Below are positions 52,655-62,125 of a stretch of 64,000 nt of DNA, in pieces. The stretch is taken from NCBI RefSeq assembly GCF_014195535.1, contig NZ_JACIBY010000009.1, forward strand, positions 197,224 through 261,223, in the 5' to 3' direction. Source of the DNA: Runella defluvii. Its GTDB lineage: Bacteria > Bacteroidota > Bacteroidia > Cytophagales > Spirosomataceae. The translations under genes and the position numbers were made by a program. The notes beneath the pieces were generated by a model that worked only from the letters and a program-made list of their open reading frames with translations, made no database searches and was not told where the DNA came from. Numbering within the stretch: position 1 is the stretch's first letter; every line of letters begins with the position of its first letter.

Positions 52655-53368
52655 ATGAAAAAGCTACTTTTTTCCTTAACCATCGTTTTTGCAAGTGCAG
52701 CTGCCAGTTTCGCACAAACAGCCGATGAAATTATTTCTAAGGCCATTGATGCCCGTGGTGGCTCGGCCAAACTCAACGCCCTCAAATCGATGCGAATGGA
52801 AAGCACGACGTCGGTCATGGGTATGGATTTGGCCTCCAAGTCGGTCATTGTCCATAAGCGCGGAATGCGCAACGACATTCAAGTGATGGGTCAGAGCATC
52901 GTTGTTGCCATCGACGGCGACAAAGGCTGGACCATTAATCCAATGCAGGGTTCTGACCCCGTGGCCCTTCCAGACGAACAAGTCAAAGCCACAGCATCGC
53001 AATTGGACTTATCGGGTATGGCCAACATCAAAGAGTCAGGTGCTGTTGCCGAATTAATGGGCAAAGAAACCTTGGACGGAAACGAAACATTTAAAGTAAA
53101 ACTTACTTCCAAAGACGGCACCATTATGACCCACTACATTGATACAAAAACGTATCTTACGGCCAAAACATCCATTAAGGTAACGGTGAGTGGGCAGTCG
53201 GTAGAGGTTGATACAAAAATGTCAAATTATAAAGTGGTCGATGGAATTTCGTTTCCCCATACAACGGAGATTTCAAACCCTCAAGCGGGTGCAATCGTAA
53301 CGACTATTACCAAACTAGAACTGAATCCAACCATCGACGAAAGCATATTTGCGATGCCGAAGAAATAG
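52655..53368 (+). CDS. Secreted LolA-like outer-membrane lipoprotein-sorting family protein
   Basis: 237 residues with a signal peptide (MKKLLFSLTIVFASAAASFA). The mature part begins ADEIISKAIDARGGSAKLNA, a signature of the LolA-like half-barrel proteins abundant in Bacteroidota, followed by alternating beta strands (MRMESTTSVMGMDLASKSVI, VVAIDGDKGWTINPMQGSDP) and a C-terminal ISFPHTTEISNPQAG. Role unknown; such proteins may bind lipid or lipopeptides in the periplasm. 15 bp behind trpA, so probably transcribed with it; ended by the terminator at 53384-53424. Confidence 0.85.
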   Translation: MKKLLFSLTIVFASAAASFAQTADEIISKAIDARGGSAKLNALKSMRMESTTSVMGMDLASKSVIVHKRGMRNDIQVMGQSIVVAIDGDKGWTINPMQGSDPVALPDEQVKATASQLDLSGMANIKESGAVAELMGKETLDGNETFKVKLTSKDGTIMTHYIDTKTYLTAKTSIKVTVSGQSVEVDTKMSNYKVVDGISFPHTTEISNPQAGAIVTTITKLELNPTIDESIFAMPKK

Positions 53369-53383
53369 TTTCCATTAAGTGGA

Positions 53384-53424
53384 TAAACAAAAATAGCCCT
53401 TTTCAGAAGGGCTATTTTTGTTTA
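53384..53424. terminator. Bidirectional terminator between convergent genes
   Basis: Perfect 18-bp arms 53384-53401 and 53407-53424 around a 5-nt loop, with a CCC/GGG core and A/T tracts on either side. It serves the LolA-like gene and the convergent sorting-domain gene. Confidence 0.9.
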
Positions 53425-53431
53425 CGAAGTT

Positions 53432-53752
53432 TTATTTGACAACCAATTTCTTTGTCCACGTCTCATCCCCTCGCTCGCAATGAATAAGGTAATAACCCGT
53501 TGGAATTGAAAACAGCGTGGTCTTTATAAAGTGCGTCCCCGTAGGGTATAAATCATTGGTCAATAACCGTATAAGCTGCCCGTTGGGGTCAAGAATTTTA
53601 ACAACCACTCGCGAAGGTAATTGCAGTTTGAATTCAACTGTTACGTACTCCGTGGCGGGATTGGGGTACACTTTCCACTGAGGCTCCTGCATCGCTCCCA
53701 ACTGCACCAACGAGCTCCAAATAACGAAGAGCATGGATAATCGGGTTTTCAT
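53432..53752 (-). CDS. Stand-alone T9SS type A sorting-domain protein
   Basis: 106 residues. After a signal peptide (MKTRLSMLFVIWSSLVQLGA) almost the whole protein is a type IX secretion C-terminal domain: WKVYPNPATEYVTVEFKLQL, VVVKILDPNGQLIRLL, LYPTGTHFIKTTLFSIPTGY and the closing WTKKLVVK. These domains normally sit at the end of large cargo proteins and direct them to the cell surface. Here there is no cargo. It could be a genuine mini-protein, a surface anchor, or the remnant of a deleted cargo gene. Confidence 0.85.
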   Translation of the reverse strand: MKTRLSMLFVIWSSLVQLGAMQEPQWKVYPNPATEYVTVEFKLQLPSRVVVKILDPNGQLIRLLTNDLYPTGTHFIKTTLFSIPTGYYLIHCERGDETWTKKLVVK

Positions 53753-53873
53753 AGTAGGGCAATTGGCTTTTTCGTATCAAACGTACGAATATACACATAG
53801 ATTGTCAGAAGGCAGGTGTCCTTACCTAAAACATACCTTAAAATACCCTATTTTATACGAATCGTGTGCAACT

Positions 53874-55058
53874 TTAACCCATTTGTTTGGCGTTTATCTC
53901 TTCCAGCGTTTTCCAACAAACGTACAATGCCCTCGGAACATGGTAACAACCTTTCCATTTTCCACCTTTAAGTGGCAGTAAAATATCCCCACGACGGTCT
54001 AGGTACCCAAACCACTCGCCGTGACTAGCATCTGGAAAATGTTTCCACGTATAAGCATGGACCCGCTCGAACCACTCCCAACAGGCGGGGTTTTGGGTAT
54101 GCAAATAACCCTTGAGCAACGCAATTAGGGTTTCTACGTGTACCCACCACAATTTTTGGTTCCATTCTAGTTGCTGCGGAGGCGCTCCCTTCAAATCGAG
54201 AAAATAATAAATTCCTCCAAATTCTTTATCCCAACTGTATTCAAGGGTATCTAAGGTAATTTTCACCGCTTTTTCAATCAACGTAACGTCGTTTTGTCGT
54301 ACGCCCAAATCCATGATAAACCACATGGCCTCAATGGCGTGCCCAGGGTTGAGCAGGCGTCCTTCAAAGCTATCCGAAAACTTCCCGTCGGGTGTCACAT
54401 TTTCCAAAATGAGGCCAGAATTTGGCTCATAAAACACCTCCATCACCTCCCGAATACATGCTTGAATGGTTTGATTAACCAATTCTGAATCCAACAACTC
54501 CTCAATTTCAAGGGAGAGGTTGCACAAAATCATCGGCAAAGCAAAATTCTTCAGCGGTCGCGTTTCTGCTACGGCTTTGCTCCATTTCCCTTTTGGATTG
54601 TTTCGACGGCTTAAAATTTGGTCAAAAGTTCGCTTAGCAATATCGGCATAGTACTGATTTTGAGTCGCTTTCGACAGTTGTCCGAAAGCCATCGTGGCAA
54701 AGCAATCCGAAAAAATATTGTACGGCTGCACCAACGGCTTGCCCGTTTGGGTCAACGAAAAATACCAGCTACCGTCTTCGGCACGACCGTATTTTTCCAG
54801 AAAATCAGCTCCGTGTTTGGCTACTTCCAGCCATTCTTCACGCGGCTCTACGCGATTGTAAAGCATCGAAAAGGTCCACACTTGGCGGCCTTGTAGCCAA
54901 ACAAACTTATCGGTATCATATACTTTTCCTTTTTGGTCGAGGCAAGTAAAGTAGCCCCCCTTTTCTCGGTCGAGCGAATGCGTTGTCCAGAAGGGAATAA
55001 CGTCTTCCAAGAGGTTTTGACGGTATTGCGCTAGGTAAGAATTAATGCTGTTTTTCAT
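53874..55058 (-). CDS. N-acylglucosamine 2-epimerase (AGE family)
   Basis: 394 residues, no signal peptide, cytoplasmic. (alpha/alpha)6-barrel motifs: HSLDREKGGYFTCLDQKGKV, DKFVWLQGRQVWTFSMLYNR, PLVQPYNIFSDCFATMAFGQ, GRLLNPGHAIEAMWFIMDLG with the first catalytic His, KEFGGIYYFLD and NQKLWWVHVETLIALLKG with the second. It should interconvert N-acetylmannosamine and N-acetylglucosamine, the step after N-acetylneuraminate lyase. It lies 6 bp downstream of the sialidase gene on the same strand. The cellobiose 2-epimerase branch is an alternative, but context favours ManNAc. Confidence 0.9.
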   Translation of the reverse strand: MKNSINSYLAQYRQNLLEDVIPFWTTHSLDREKGGYFTCLDQKGKVYDTDKFVWLQGRQVWTFSMLYNRVEPREEWLEVAKHGADFLEKYGRAEDGSWYFSLTQTGKPLVQPYNIFSDCFATMAFGQLSKATQNQYYADIAKRTFDQILSRRNNPKGKWSKAVAETRPLKNFALPMILCNLSLEIEELLDSELVNQTIQACIREVMEVFYEPNSGLILENVTPDGKFSDSFEGRLLNPGHAIEAMWFIMDLGVRQNDVTLIEKAVKITLDTLEYSWDKEFGGIYYFLDLKGAPPQQLEWNQKLWWVHVETLIALLKGYLHTQNPACWEWFERVHAYTWKHFPDASHGEWFGYLDRRGDILLPLKGGKWKGCYHVPRALYVCWKTLEEINAKQMG

Positions 55059-55064
55059 GTTTTT

Positions 55065-56237
55065 TTAATTCATCAACCAGTTATATCCAAAAACAGCATA
55101 GACGATTTTGGTATAATCATCTTTTTCATACAAAACCCCAATTTGCTGGTCTTTTTGTACCACCAAGTCGGAATAAGCCGCTGCACCTGCATAAATTCCC
55201 TTACCAGCCGACCAGCTTTTCCCATCGTCTTCACTCACCCGAATCGTCAATTTTTCGCGTTTTGTTTGGCTGTTTAAATTGGAAAAAATCAACACTTTTT
55301 TCCCTTTTTTGGGCTCAAAATCAATCATACTTCCCTGACAAACGGGATCAGGCAAGTCGGTCATCACTTTCACTTCTGACCACGTTTCACCCGCATTTTT
55401 GGTAAAAGCCTGAATTCGATACTTGGCATCTCCCGACTGATTGCGACAATTAAAAAGCAAACTGCCGTCCGATGTTTCTGCCGCAATCGCCTCATTACTA
55501 CCCGCATAGGCTACATTGGGAGATAGTTTAAATGATTGGCCGTGGTCATCGGTGTAAAACCCATGCGCAATGTAATCTCTTGACTTAGGCTGCGGAGAGC
55601 CTTCCGAATGATTGGCTGCGATATAGATTCGACCTTTGTAGGTACCTTTCTGAATTTGCAAGCCGTGCCCAGGAGTATTGGCATACGAGCGCCAATCTTC
55701 TTGAAAACGATACGCTGGATTGGTAGCTGGATGGTTAGGTTTTGATACTTGCGTCGTGATGTTGACCGCCTCAGTCCACGTACGTCCATTATCAATACTT
55801 GTTTTGAACCAGACCTCCCTCATGGCTTTTCCCTCGCGCACTTCTTGTTCGTGGGCGGTGCCTGTGTTGTAAAACAAGAACAGGCGGCCTTTTGGGTAGC
55901 GCTTATCGGTAAGGTCAAAAACGGGCGCTTGGTTTCCCGCTTGGTCGGAACCATTATCAGCCACCACTTGCAGCGCTGACCACGATTTTCCTTGGTCAGA
56001 ACTACTTTTCATTACAATTTCCACGTCGCCAAAATCGCCACAATTGTTGCGGCGTGCTTCAGCAAAAACCAGCAAGTCGCCATTAGGTGCTTTGACGATG
56101 GCAGGAATTCGGTAACATTTATATCCTTCAAGTCCATTTTGAAATACAGTAACCTCCTGAGGTAATGACTGTTGACTTTCAACAGTTTCCCCAACACCCA
56201 CATTGAGGAGAAACGTAAATAGAAATAGTAAATACAT
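55065..56237 (-). CDS. Exported exo-alpha-sialidase (GH33)
   Basis: 390 residues with a signal peptide (MYLLFLFTFLLNVGVG, then ETVES). The Arg-Ile-Pro motif is in KCYRIPAIVKAPNGDLLVFA (40-59). Five Asp-boxes are visible: SSDQGKSW, SIDNGRTW, YTDDHGQSF, TKNAGETW and VSEDDGKSW. Other GH33 features are EARRNNCGDFGDVEIVMKSS, the acid Glu region NEAIAAETSDGSLLFNCRNQ and the late Tyr in GAAAYSDLVVQ. It releases terminal sialic acid from glycans in the periplasm or at the surface. Probably transcribed with the downstream epimerase. Confidence 0.93.
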   Translation of the reverse strand: MYLLFLFTFLLNVGVGETVESQQSLPQEVTVFQNGLEGYKCYRIPAIVKAPNGDLLVFAEARRNNCGDFGDVEIVMKSSSDQGKSWSALQVVADNGSDQAGNQAPVFDLTDKRYPKGRLFLFYNTGTAHEQEVREGKAMREVWFKTSIDNGRTWTEAVNITTQVSKPNHPATNPAYRFQEDWRSYANTPGHGLQIQKGTYKGRIYIAANHSEGSPQPKSRDYIAHGFYTDDHGQSFKLSPNVAYAGSNEAIAAETSDGSLLFNCRNQSGDAKYRIQAFTKNAGETWSEVKVMTDLPDPVCQGSMIDFEPKKGKKVLIFSNLNSQTKREKLTIRVSEDDGKSWSAGKGIYAGAAAYSDLVVQKDQQIGVLYEKDDYTKIVYAVFGYNWLMN

Positions 56238-56293
56238 AGAACTAGCGTGTTATTAGGTTAAAATCTAAGGCTTGTACTCAAGCGAAGTTTGGC

Positions 56294-56998
56294 TTAAAAA
56301 ATCCGCTGAAAATGATTTTCGAAATGATTCCTCATGGCATTTCGGAACGTTTCGGGCGTACCATGTTGAATGACATCGACCAACCCTCGGTGCGACACAA
56401 ATCGTTTTTGCACCACTTGTTTTCGCAGAATTCCACTTTTGTGAACGTACTCAAATACGGGCAACAACATTTGCTGAAAACGCGCCAAGGTGTCGTTCCC
56501 CGTGATTTCGTAGAGCTTTCCGTGGAAGTTTACCTCCTGTTCAATGTCAAAAATCATTTCTTCGGTATTGGTCGGTTCCGTTTCCACAATGCGGTACAAT
56601 TCGTCGATGTCTTTTTGAGTCACTCGTTCAAAAATCAAATCGCCCATTCCAATTTCAAGTACCATTCGTAGCTCAAAAATATTCCGAAGGGTAGTGTCAT
56701 CAAGAATACCTGGGTAAAGATTTTTTTCAAGCAACGACAACAAATCGGGGTTCGTAATCACCGTTCCACGCTTTTTTCGGGTGTCCAACAAGCCTCTCAT
56801 CCGTAGCCTTGAAATTGCTTCCCGAACCACCGTTCGACTTACGCCTAAATTAGCGGCCAATTCCATTTCTTTCGGAATTACATCCCCTGCCTTGAAACGC
56901 TGCTCGGTAAAAAACTCCAACATACTTGTTTCGGCCTTGTCCACCAATGTCTGATTATCGGTCAGTTGCAAATCATTTTGAATGTCTGAATAATCCAT
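56294..56998 (-). CDS. FadR-type GntR regulator of the sialic-acid locus
   Basis: 234 residues. The winged helix-turn-helix occupies about 22-85 (VIPKEMELAANLGVSRTVVR, then EAISRLRMRGLLDTRKKRGT); the all-helical FCD effector domain occupies about 95-230 (IFELRMVLEIGMGDLIFERV, EQEVNFHGKLYEITGNDTLA, SHRGLVDVIQHGTPETFRNA, then MRNHFENHF) with metal-ligand His residues. It sits between the sialidase/epimerase genes and the divergent susC gene. NanR-type proteins of this family sense sialic acid. The similar 18-mers at 57009 and 57116 are proposed binding sites. Confidence 0.88.
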   Translation of the reverse strand: MDYSDIQNDLQLTDNQTLVDKAETSMLEFFTEQRFKAGDVIPKEMELAANLGVSRTVVREAISRLRMRGLLDTRKKRGTVITNPDLLSLLEKNLYPGILDDTTLRNIFELRMVLEIGMGDLIFERVTQKDIDELYRIVETEPTNTEEMIFDIEQEVNFHGKLYEITGNDTLARFQQMLLPVFEYVHKSGILRKQVVQKRFVSHRGLVDVIQHGTPETFRNAMRNHFENHFQRIF

Positions 56999-57008
56999 TT
57001 GCTTATAA

Positions 57009-57026
57009 TATGTATTACTTAATATC
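57009..57026. promoter_or_regulatory. Candidate regulator operator, copy 1
   Basis: TATGTATTACTTAATATC lies 11 bp upstream of the regulator start and matches 57116-57133 at 15 of 18 positions. This placement fits autoregulation. Confidence 0.4.
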
Positions 57027-57107
57027 AGAAACGATGCGGCTAAATTAGCCTACCTTCTCGTCAAAAGCAACAAAACACCCTATTTTTTGAAAATAATTTC
57101 AATTTTT

Positions 57108-57137
57108 CTTGACATTATGTATTATTTATTACCTTTG
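57108..57137 (+). promoter_or_regulatory. susC promoter with overlapping candidate operator copy 2
   Basis: The -7 box TACCTTTG (57130-57137) is a full match to TAnnTTTG; CTTG (57108-57111, within TTGACA) lies 18 nt upstream as -33. The 18-mer TATGTATTATTTATTACC (57116-57133) fills the spacer and the -7 box, so a bound regulator would block initiation. Confidence 0.55.
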
Positions 57138-57180
57138 TTACATCATACATATAAAACCAATTCTCTTTTTTATGTTACAC

Positions 57181-60100
57181 ATGTATCGAATTTCTTACAA
57201 AACCCTACAATATGTCATACTTATTGTAAGTTGGTTGCTCATGATTGATGCAAAGGGCCAATCAGCTAAATTTCAAGTAACAGGTACGATTTTAGACGCT
57301 CGCCAACAATCACTTCCTGGAGCTACTGTCCTCGTTCGAGGCACTACGCGCGGAACAACCAGTGACGCCGCGGGAAAGTTTAGCATTGAAGCAAGTGAAG
57401 AAAGTATGCTCGTCGTTTCGATGATTGGTTTTCAAACCAAAGAAATCAACGTGACAGGCACACAACCTCTCACGGTTGTCCTCATCGAAGAGTCAAAATC
57501 GCTGGACGAAGTAGTAGTCATTGGTTATGGCCAACAGAGCCGTAAATCGTTGACAGGCTCGGTTTCCAGTATTGATCAAAATGTTTTTAAATCTGTACCT
57601 CGTACCAACGTAGGGACAGCACTGCAAGGTACTGCCGCAGGGTTACGGGTGCAACAAACAACGGGACAACCAGGCGCCACTCCAACGATAGTTTTCCGAG
57701 GTGGAACTGATTTTAACGGAAGTGGTTCTCCCCTAATCGTCGTGGACGGCGTCATCGTTCCTTCGTTGTTTGGTATCAACATGGAAGATGTTGAAAAAAT
57801 CGACCTTCTTAAAGATGCTGCCTCGGCCGCAATTTACGGTTCTCGGGCGTCCAACGGCGTTATTTTAGTCACTACAAAAAAAGGAAAACAAGGAAAAACA
57901 CAGGTAACTTACAGCTACAAAACCGCCCAAAACTACGTACGTCGCAATCCGATGGCTTACATGACCGCCGAAGATTACATTCGGTGGAATCGCCGAGGGC
58001 TTGCCAGCCGATTTGAAGCCGCAAAAGCCGACAATAATACCGCCGAAATGAACAATACCCGAAACCAACTGTCAGGTGCTTGGGGATTTGGCGTCAATTC
58101 TGGTTGGATTGCTCCCGATGGCAAATATTCGACTCAACTGGTTTCAAACGCTAATCGTAAGTTATTAAGCGACCCTCAATACCATTTGTTGGTGGATCCC
58201 AATCCGTTTGCGGCAGGTCAAATGGATAGCCTACTTTATCGTTCTGTGTCACAGGCCGATTTGGAAGACTTAATTCTACAACAAAGTACCCTCAATGAGC
58301 ACTATCTCAATTTTTCGGGGGGCAATGAGCAAGGCAATTTTTCACTGGGATTAGGCGCCCTCAAAGACGTTGGCATGGTGATTGGCTCAAAAATGGACCG
58401 CCTCAATTTGAATTTCAACGGTGGGTTAAACGTCGGTAAAGATTTAAAAATTACACTCAACTTATCGGGATACAACACAAAAACCAACCCCTCGTACCTA
58501 ACTGCCGACAACGGCGGCGCAGTGGGCGGTGGACTGATTCAGCGCTTCACTGGCATTGCTCCTACTGCCCGTTTGACGCATGACCTCACGGGGGAGATTC
58601 TCCCAGGAGTAGATGCTAGTACGCTTGGGAATCCTCTGTATTTCAAAGATAAATTTTACAATCAAACCATTGAGCAGCGGTTTGCAGGCGGCCTCAACCT
58701 TGAATACACACTCCTCCCTTCTTTAAAACTACTAGCTTCAGGCTCAGGATTTTACCGCTACACGACCTCCGAGAGTTTTACCAAAGCGTACATAAACGGA
58801 ACAGGTGGTGCACTTGTAGCGACTCGCAACTCGTCTTTTGCCAACCAACGAACCACCCAATATTCGTACAACGGATTTTTGCAATACGCAAAAGAGTTTC
58901 GGAATCACTCCATCAACGCACTGGCTGGTGGAGAATTTTACGACTTCAAAATCTATGATTATAACGCTACGGCCAACTTAGCCGCCACCGATTTTATCCC
59001 TTGGCTCTCGGCTTCTACTGCCGCCGTAGGCATCCCTTATTCCGCTTTTTCGAGTTGGCAGCGTCTGGCATCGGCCATTGGTAGAATTAACTATAGTTAC
59101 GCCAATACCTATTTGTTGACCCTCAACATGCGCTATGATGGCACTTCTAAACTTACGACCAATCGCTATGGGTTTTTCCCAGGAGTCTCGGCGGGATGGA
59201 ACATGCACTTTGAAGATTTCTTTGCCAATTCTATCGTCAGTAAATACGTTTCTAACTTCAAACCAAGGATTAGTTGGGGGCAAAATGGCAGCATTACCCC
59301 ACTTGGCGACTATGCCGCAATTCCTCAATACGGCAACGTCGGAATTTACAACGGCGCGCCAGGTTTTGCCGCTGGAAATATCACGAATACCGATTTGCGG
59401 TGGGAACGCGCCACCACCCTCAATTTAGGCGTGGATGTAGGCTTGCTCGGAAACCGTTTCTCCATCATTGCCGACTACTTTGTGCGCAACGTCTATGATA
59501 AAATTAGCTCATTGACGATTCCAGCTTGGACAGGATTCAACAGCTACACCACCAATTTAGCTCAATTACAAAACAAAGGCATTGAACTGGAGATAAAAGC
59601 CAACCTCCTTAGACCTCGAAGCGGAAACGGGCTAAGTTGGGATGTAAGTGCGAATTTTTACAAAGTAAAAAACTATACCAAAAAATTACCCAACAATGGC
59701 TTGGATAAAAACCGCCAAAGCGCCGTTCAAGTATGGGATCCTACCCAAAACAAGCTGGTTTGGGTGGCAGGTTTGCAAGAAGGAAACCGAATTGGACTGG
59801 ATGAAATATGGGCACCCACATTTAATGGAATTTATACCAATCAAACCGAATTGGACGCGAACGCAAAGCTGTTAAACACCTTTTTACCTTATACCAACAA
59901 ACGCATCAAGCTCCTTGGGGACGCTCGTTGGACAGACCTTGACAAAAACGATACCCTTGATTTTCGCGATTACGTCTATGTCGGCCGCACAACTCCAACC
60001 ATTCAAGGGGGCTTTTCGACCAATTTGTCGTGGAAAGGCTTCAATTTTTACGGGCAATTTGATTACTCACTTGGTTTTGTGATTGTCAACCAAATGTATT

Positions 60101-60504
60101 TGCGCGGAATGTCGCAAGTTCAAGGTTCTCAAAATGGCCCCCTTGACGTCACCAAAACGTGGTCACCTGACAATACTTCGGGAACTTTGCCTCGCTATTA
60201 TTGGGCCAATTACGGTCGCAATTATTTTACTGACGCAGGAGGGGGTACCACTGCACCCGCTAATTATTGGCAAAAAGGAGATTATCTCGCGATGCGCGAA
60301 GTTACCCTCAGCTACGAGATGCCCGCCAAAATGCTATCACGGTTCTCTCGAAATCGCGTCCAAAACCTCAGGGTATTTCTGACGGGTTCGAATCTAGTGT
60401 ATTTGACCAAATACAATGGCACCTTCCCCGAAGTCGGTGGAAACGATGCAGGACGCTTCCCATTACCCAAAACTGTGACTCTGGGAGCTACCCTTAGCTT
60501 GTAA
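57181..60504 (+). CDS. SusC/RagA-family TonB-dependent outer-membrane receptor
   Basis: 1107 residues from the ATG at 57181 (MYRISYKTLQYVILIVSWLL, signal peptide ending DAKGQ); ATG 57172 is equally possible, while the TTG/ATG frame further up lies in the promoter. A CarboxypepD_reg-like domain is at about 30-110 (FQVTGTILDARQQSLPGATV), the TonB-box-like DEVVVIGYGQQSRKSLTGSV, a plug (VGTALQGTAAGLRVQQTTGQ, VEKIDLLKDAASAAIYGSRA, SNGVILVTTKKG), then a 22-strand barrel ending FPLPKTVTLGATLSL. It imports sialic acid or sialo-oligosaccharide with the SusD protein 60 bp downstream. Induction probably through the regulator at 56294. Confidence 0.94.
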   Translation: MYRISYKTLQYVILIVSWLLMIDAKGQSAKFQVTGTILDARQQSLPGATVLVRGTTRGTTSDAAGKFSIEASEESMLVVSMIGFQTKEINVTGTQPLTVVLIEESKSLDEVVVIGYGQQSRKSLTGSVSSIDQNVFKSVPRTNVGTALQGTAAGLRVQQTTGQPGATPTIVFRGGTDFNGSGSPLIVVDGVIVPSLFGINMEDVEKIDLLKDAASAAIYGSRASNGVILVTTKKGKQGKTQVTYSYKTAQNYVRRNPMAYMTAEDYIRWNRRGLASRFEAAKADNNTAEMNNTRNQLSGAWGFGVNSGWIAPDGKYSTQLVSNANRKLLSDPQYHLLVDPNPFAAGQMDSLLYRSVSQADLEDLILQQSTLNEHYLNFSGGNEQGNFSLGLGALKDVGMVIGSKMDRLNLNFNGGLNVGKDLKITLNLSGYNTKTNPSYLTADNGGAVGGGLIQRFTGIAPTARLTHDLTGEILPGVDASTLGNPLYFKDKFYNQTIEQRFAGGLNLEYTLLPSLKLLASGSGFYRYTTSESFTKAYINGTGGALVATRNSSFANQRTTQYSYNGFLQYAKEFRNHSINALAGGEFYDFKIYDYNATANLAATDFIPWLSASTAAVGIPYSAFSSWQRLASAIGRINYSYANTYLLTLNMRYDGTSKLTTNRYGFFPGVSAGWNMHFEDFFANSIVSKYVSNFKPRISWGQNGSITPLGDYAAIPQYGNVGIYNGAPGFAAGNITNTDLRWERATTLNLGVDVGLLGNRFSIIADYFVRNVYDKISSLTIPAWTGFNSYTTNLAQLQNKGIELEIKANLLRPRSGNGLSWDVSANFYKVKNYTKKLPNNGLDKNRQSAVQVWDPTQNKLVWVAGLQEGNRIGLDEIWAPTFNGIYTNQTELDANAKLLNTFLPYTNKRIKLLGDARWTDLDKNDTLDFRDYVYVGRTTPTIQGGFSTNLSWKGFNFYGQFDYSLGFVIVNQMYLRGMSQVQGSQNGPLDVTKTWSPDNTSGTLPRYYWANYGRNYFTDAGGGTTAPANYWQKGDYLAMREVTLSYEMPAKMLSRFSRNRVQNLRVFLTGSNLVYLTKYNGTFPEVGGNDAGRFPLPKTVTLGATLSL

Positions 60505-60564
60505 TCAGCAAGAGTCAATGTAGGCAGTCAAGTTATTTTTTAACACAAAAAGAAAAACATCGAA

Positions 60565-62088
60565 ATGAAAATAAATGCTTCTTTTTCAAGCCTTGCTGTT
60601 GGCGTTGGATTATGTTTAACCATTACTTCTTGCCAACAACAATTAGCCGAAGTAACCCCACAAACTTCCTTAAATCAGCAATTGGTACTATCAGACCCCA
60701 ACGCCGCACTTACGCTCTACAATGGGGTGTATGCGTCGCTTCGAGGGTACCATAGTACTTTGGTCAATTTGGGAGAAATGCGTTCAGACCTCTGGGCTGA
60801 TGGTCTTTATACTGAATCAGAAGATGCGGGGTTAAAACAATATTGGTCGCACAACATCAGTGCCGCCAATGTCCCTGCCAGCAACTGGGGTGGTTTTTAT
60901 AATTTACTCGACCGAATCAATACAGTCATCAAATTATTTCCCCAAACTTCTATTGAAGAAACCAAACGCAAACAGTATTTGGCCGAAATGTATGGGCTTC
61001 GGGCGTACATCTATTACACCTTGCTCAAAACTTGGGGAGGAGTTCCTATCACGACCGAACCTGTGACATCGGTAGGTAACCTTACCGATCTTTACAAAAC
61101 GCGCTCTTCAGCCCAAGAAGTAATGCAATTGATAAAAAACGACCTAGAGCAATCCCTTACACTTTTTGGAGCAACGACGACCTTCGCGCCCAAACGGGTG
61201 TATTGGAACCGCGCAGCTACCCTTACGCTCAAAGGTGATGTGTTTATTTGGTCTGGGACTCATTTAGGCGGCGGCAATGCTGACTTTACAGCCGCCAAAG
61301 CTGCCTTAGAAGAAGTAAAATCCCTTTCTACCCTAGGTTTGCAAGCTACGTATGCCGACGTTTTTGATCCGACCAAAGAAAGCAATAACAAAGAAATTAT
61401 TTTTAGCCTGAGTTTTGAAAAAAATGAAGCTACGCAAGGTGCTTACGGTAGTTTTTTAGTAAATACCACCCAAGCAGGCACTCTTTATTTTGACGCACCA
61501 TCGGGAACCCCTACAGCCGTAAACAGCGTCTATCCATTTGTTTCAGGAGCAAGTCGCGTAGGAATGTCCAATGCTATGCTTTCAAAACTGAACGACCCCG
61601 CCGACCGTCGTGCTAAAACAACCTTTAGAATTATGTACCGAAATACCGCTGGCTTTCCGATTGCGGGAGTTATGTTGACCAAATTTATTGGACGGGTGGA
61701 CGCTGGCGTTCAACTGTACGACAATGATTTCCCGATTTTCAGATACGCTGATGTACTTTTGCTTTTGGCCGAAGCAAATACCAAATTAGGACTTGACCCA
61801 TCCGTTGACATCAACCTCCTTCGAGCACGGGCCTACGGAGCATCTTACAAGCCTCACACCAACAGTAGCCAAACCGAAAATATGAACGCATTGCTCGATG
61901 AATACCTGCGTGAGTTTGTCGGTGAAGGAAAACGCTGGTGGGCGCTACGACGCGCAGGAGATGCCTATGTATTTGCCAACGTCAATCCGCAATATCTTTC
62001 GACAGGGCAAGGTTTCAAGCTCCTCTTACCCATTACGGTCACGATGTTGAATACCGATCCGAAATTAATCCAAACACCAGGTTATTGA
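60565..62088 (+). CDS. SusD/RagB-family surface glycan-binding lipoprotein
   Basis: 507 residues. Lipoprotein signal with lipobox ITSC at about 20-23 (VGVGLCLTITSCQQQLAEVT), followed by a SusD-type helical fold: QQLVLSDPNAALTLYNGVYA, LAEMYGLRAYIYYTLLKTWG, then GVPITTEP, and the C-terminal FPIFRYADVLLLLAEANTKL and EYLREFVGEGKRWWALRRAG signatures. It forms the lid of the SusCD transporter and captures the glycan at the cell surface. Pairing with a sialidase, lyase and epimerase indicates sialic-acid ligands. Confidence 0.94.
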   Translation: MKINASFSSLAVGVGLCLTITSCQQQLAEVTPQTSLNQQLVLSDPNAALTLYNGVYASLRGYHSTLVNLGEMRSDLWADGLYTESEDAGLKQYWSHNISAANVPASNWGGFYNLLDRINTVIKLFPQTSIEETKRKQYLAEMYGLRAYIYYTLLKTWGGVPITTEPVTSVGNLTDLYKTRSSAQEVMQLIKNDLEQSLTLFGATTTFAPKRVYWNRAATLTLKGDVFIWSGTHLGGGNADFTAAKAALEEVKSLSTLGLQATYADVFDPTKESNNKEIIFSLSFEKNEATQGAYGSFLVNTTQAGTLYFDAPSGTPTAVNSVYPFVSGASRVGMSNAMLSKLNDPADRRAKTTFRIMYRNTAGFPIAGVMLTKFIGRVDAGVQLYDNDFPIFRYADVLLLLAEANTKLGLDPSVDINLLRARAYGASYKPHTNSSQTENMNALLDEYLREFVGEGKRWWALRRAGDAYVFANVNPQYLSTGQGFKLLLPITVTMLNTDPKLIQTPGY

Positions 62089-62125
62089 TGAACAAAATGT
62101 TCGTTCAACCAAAATTATTACGCAA

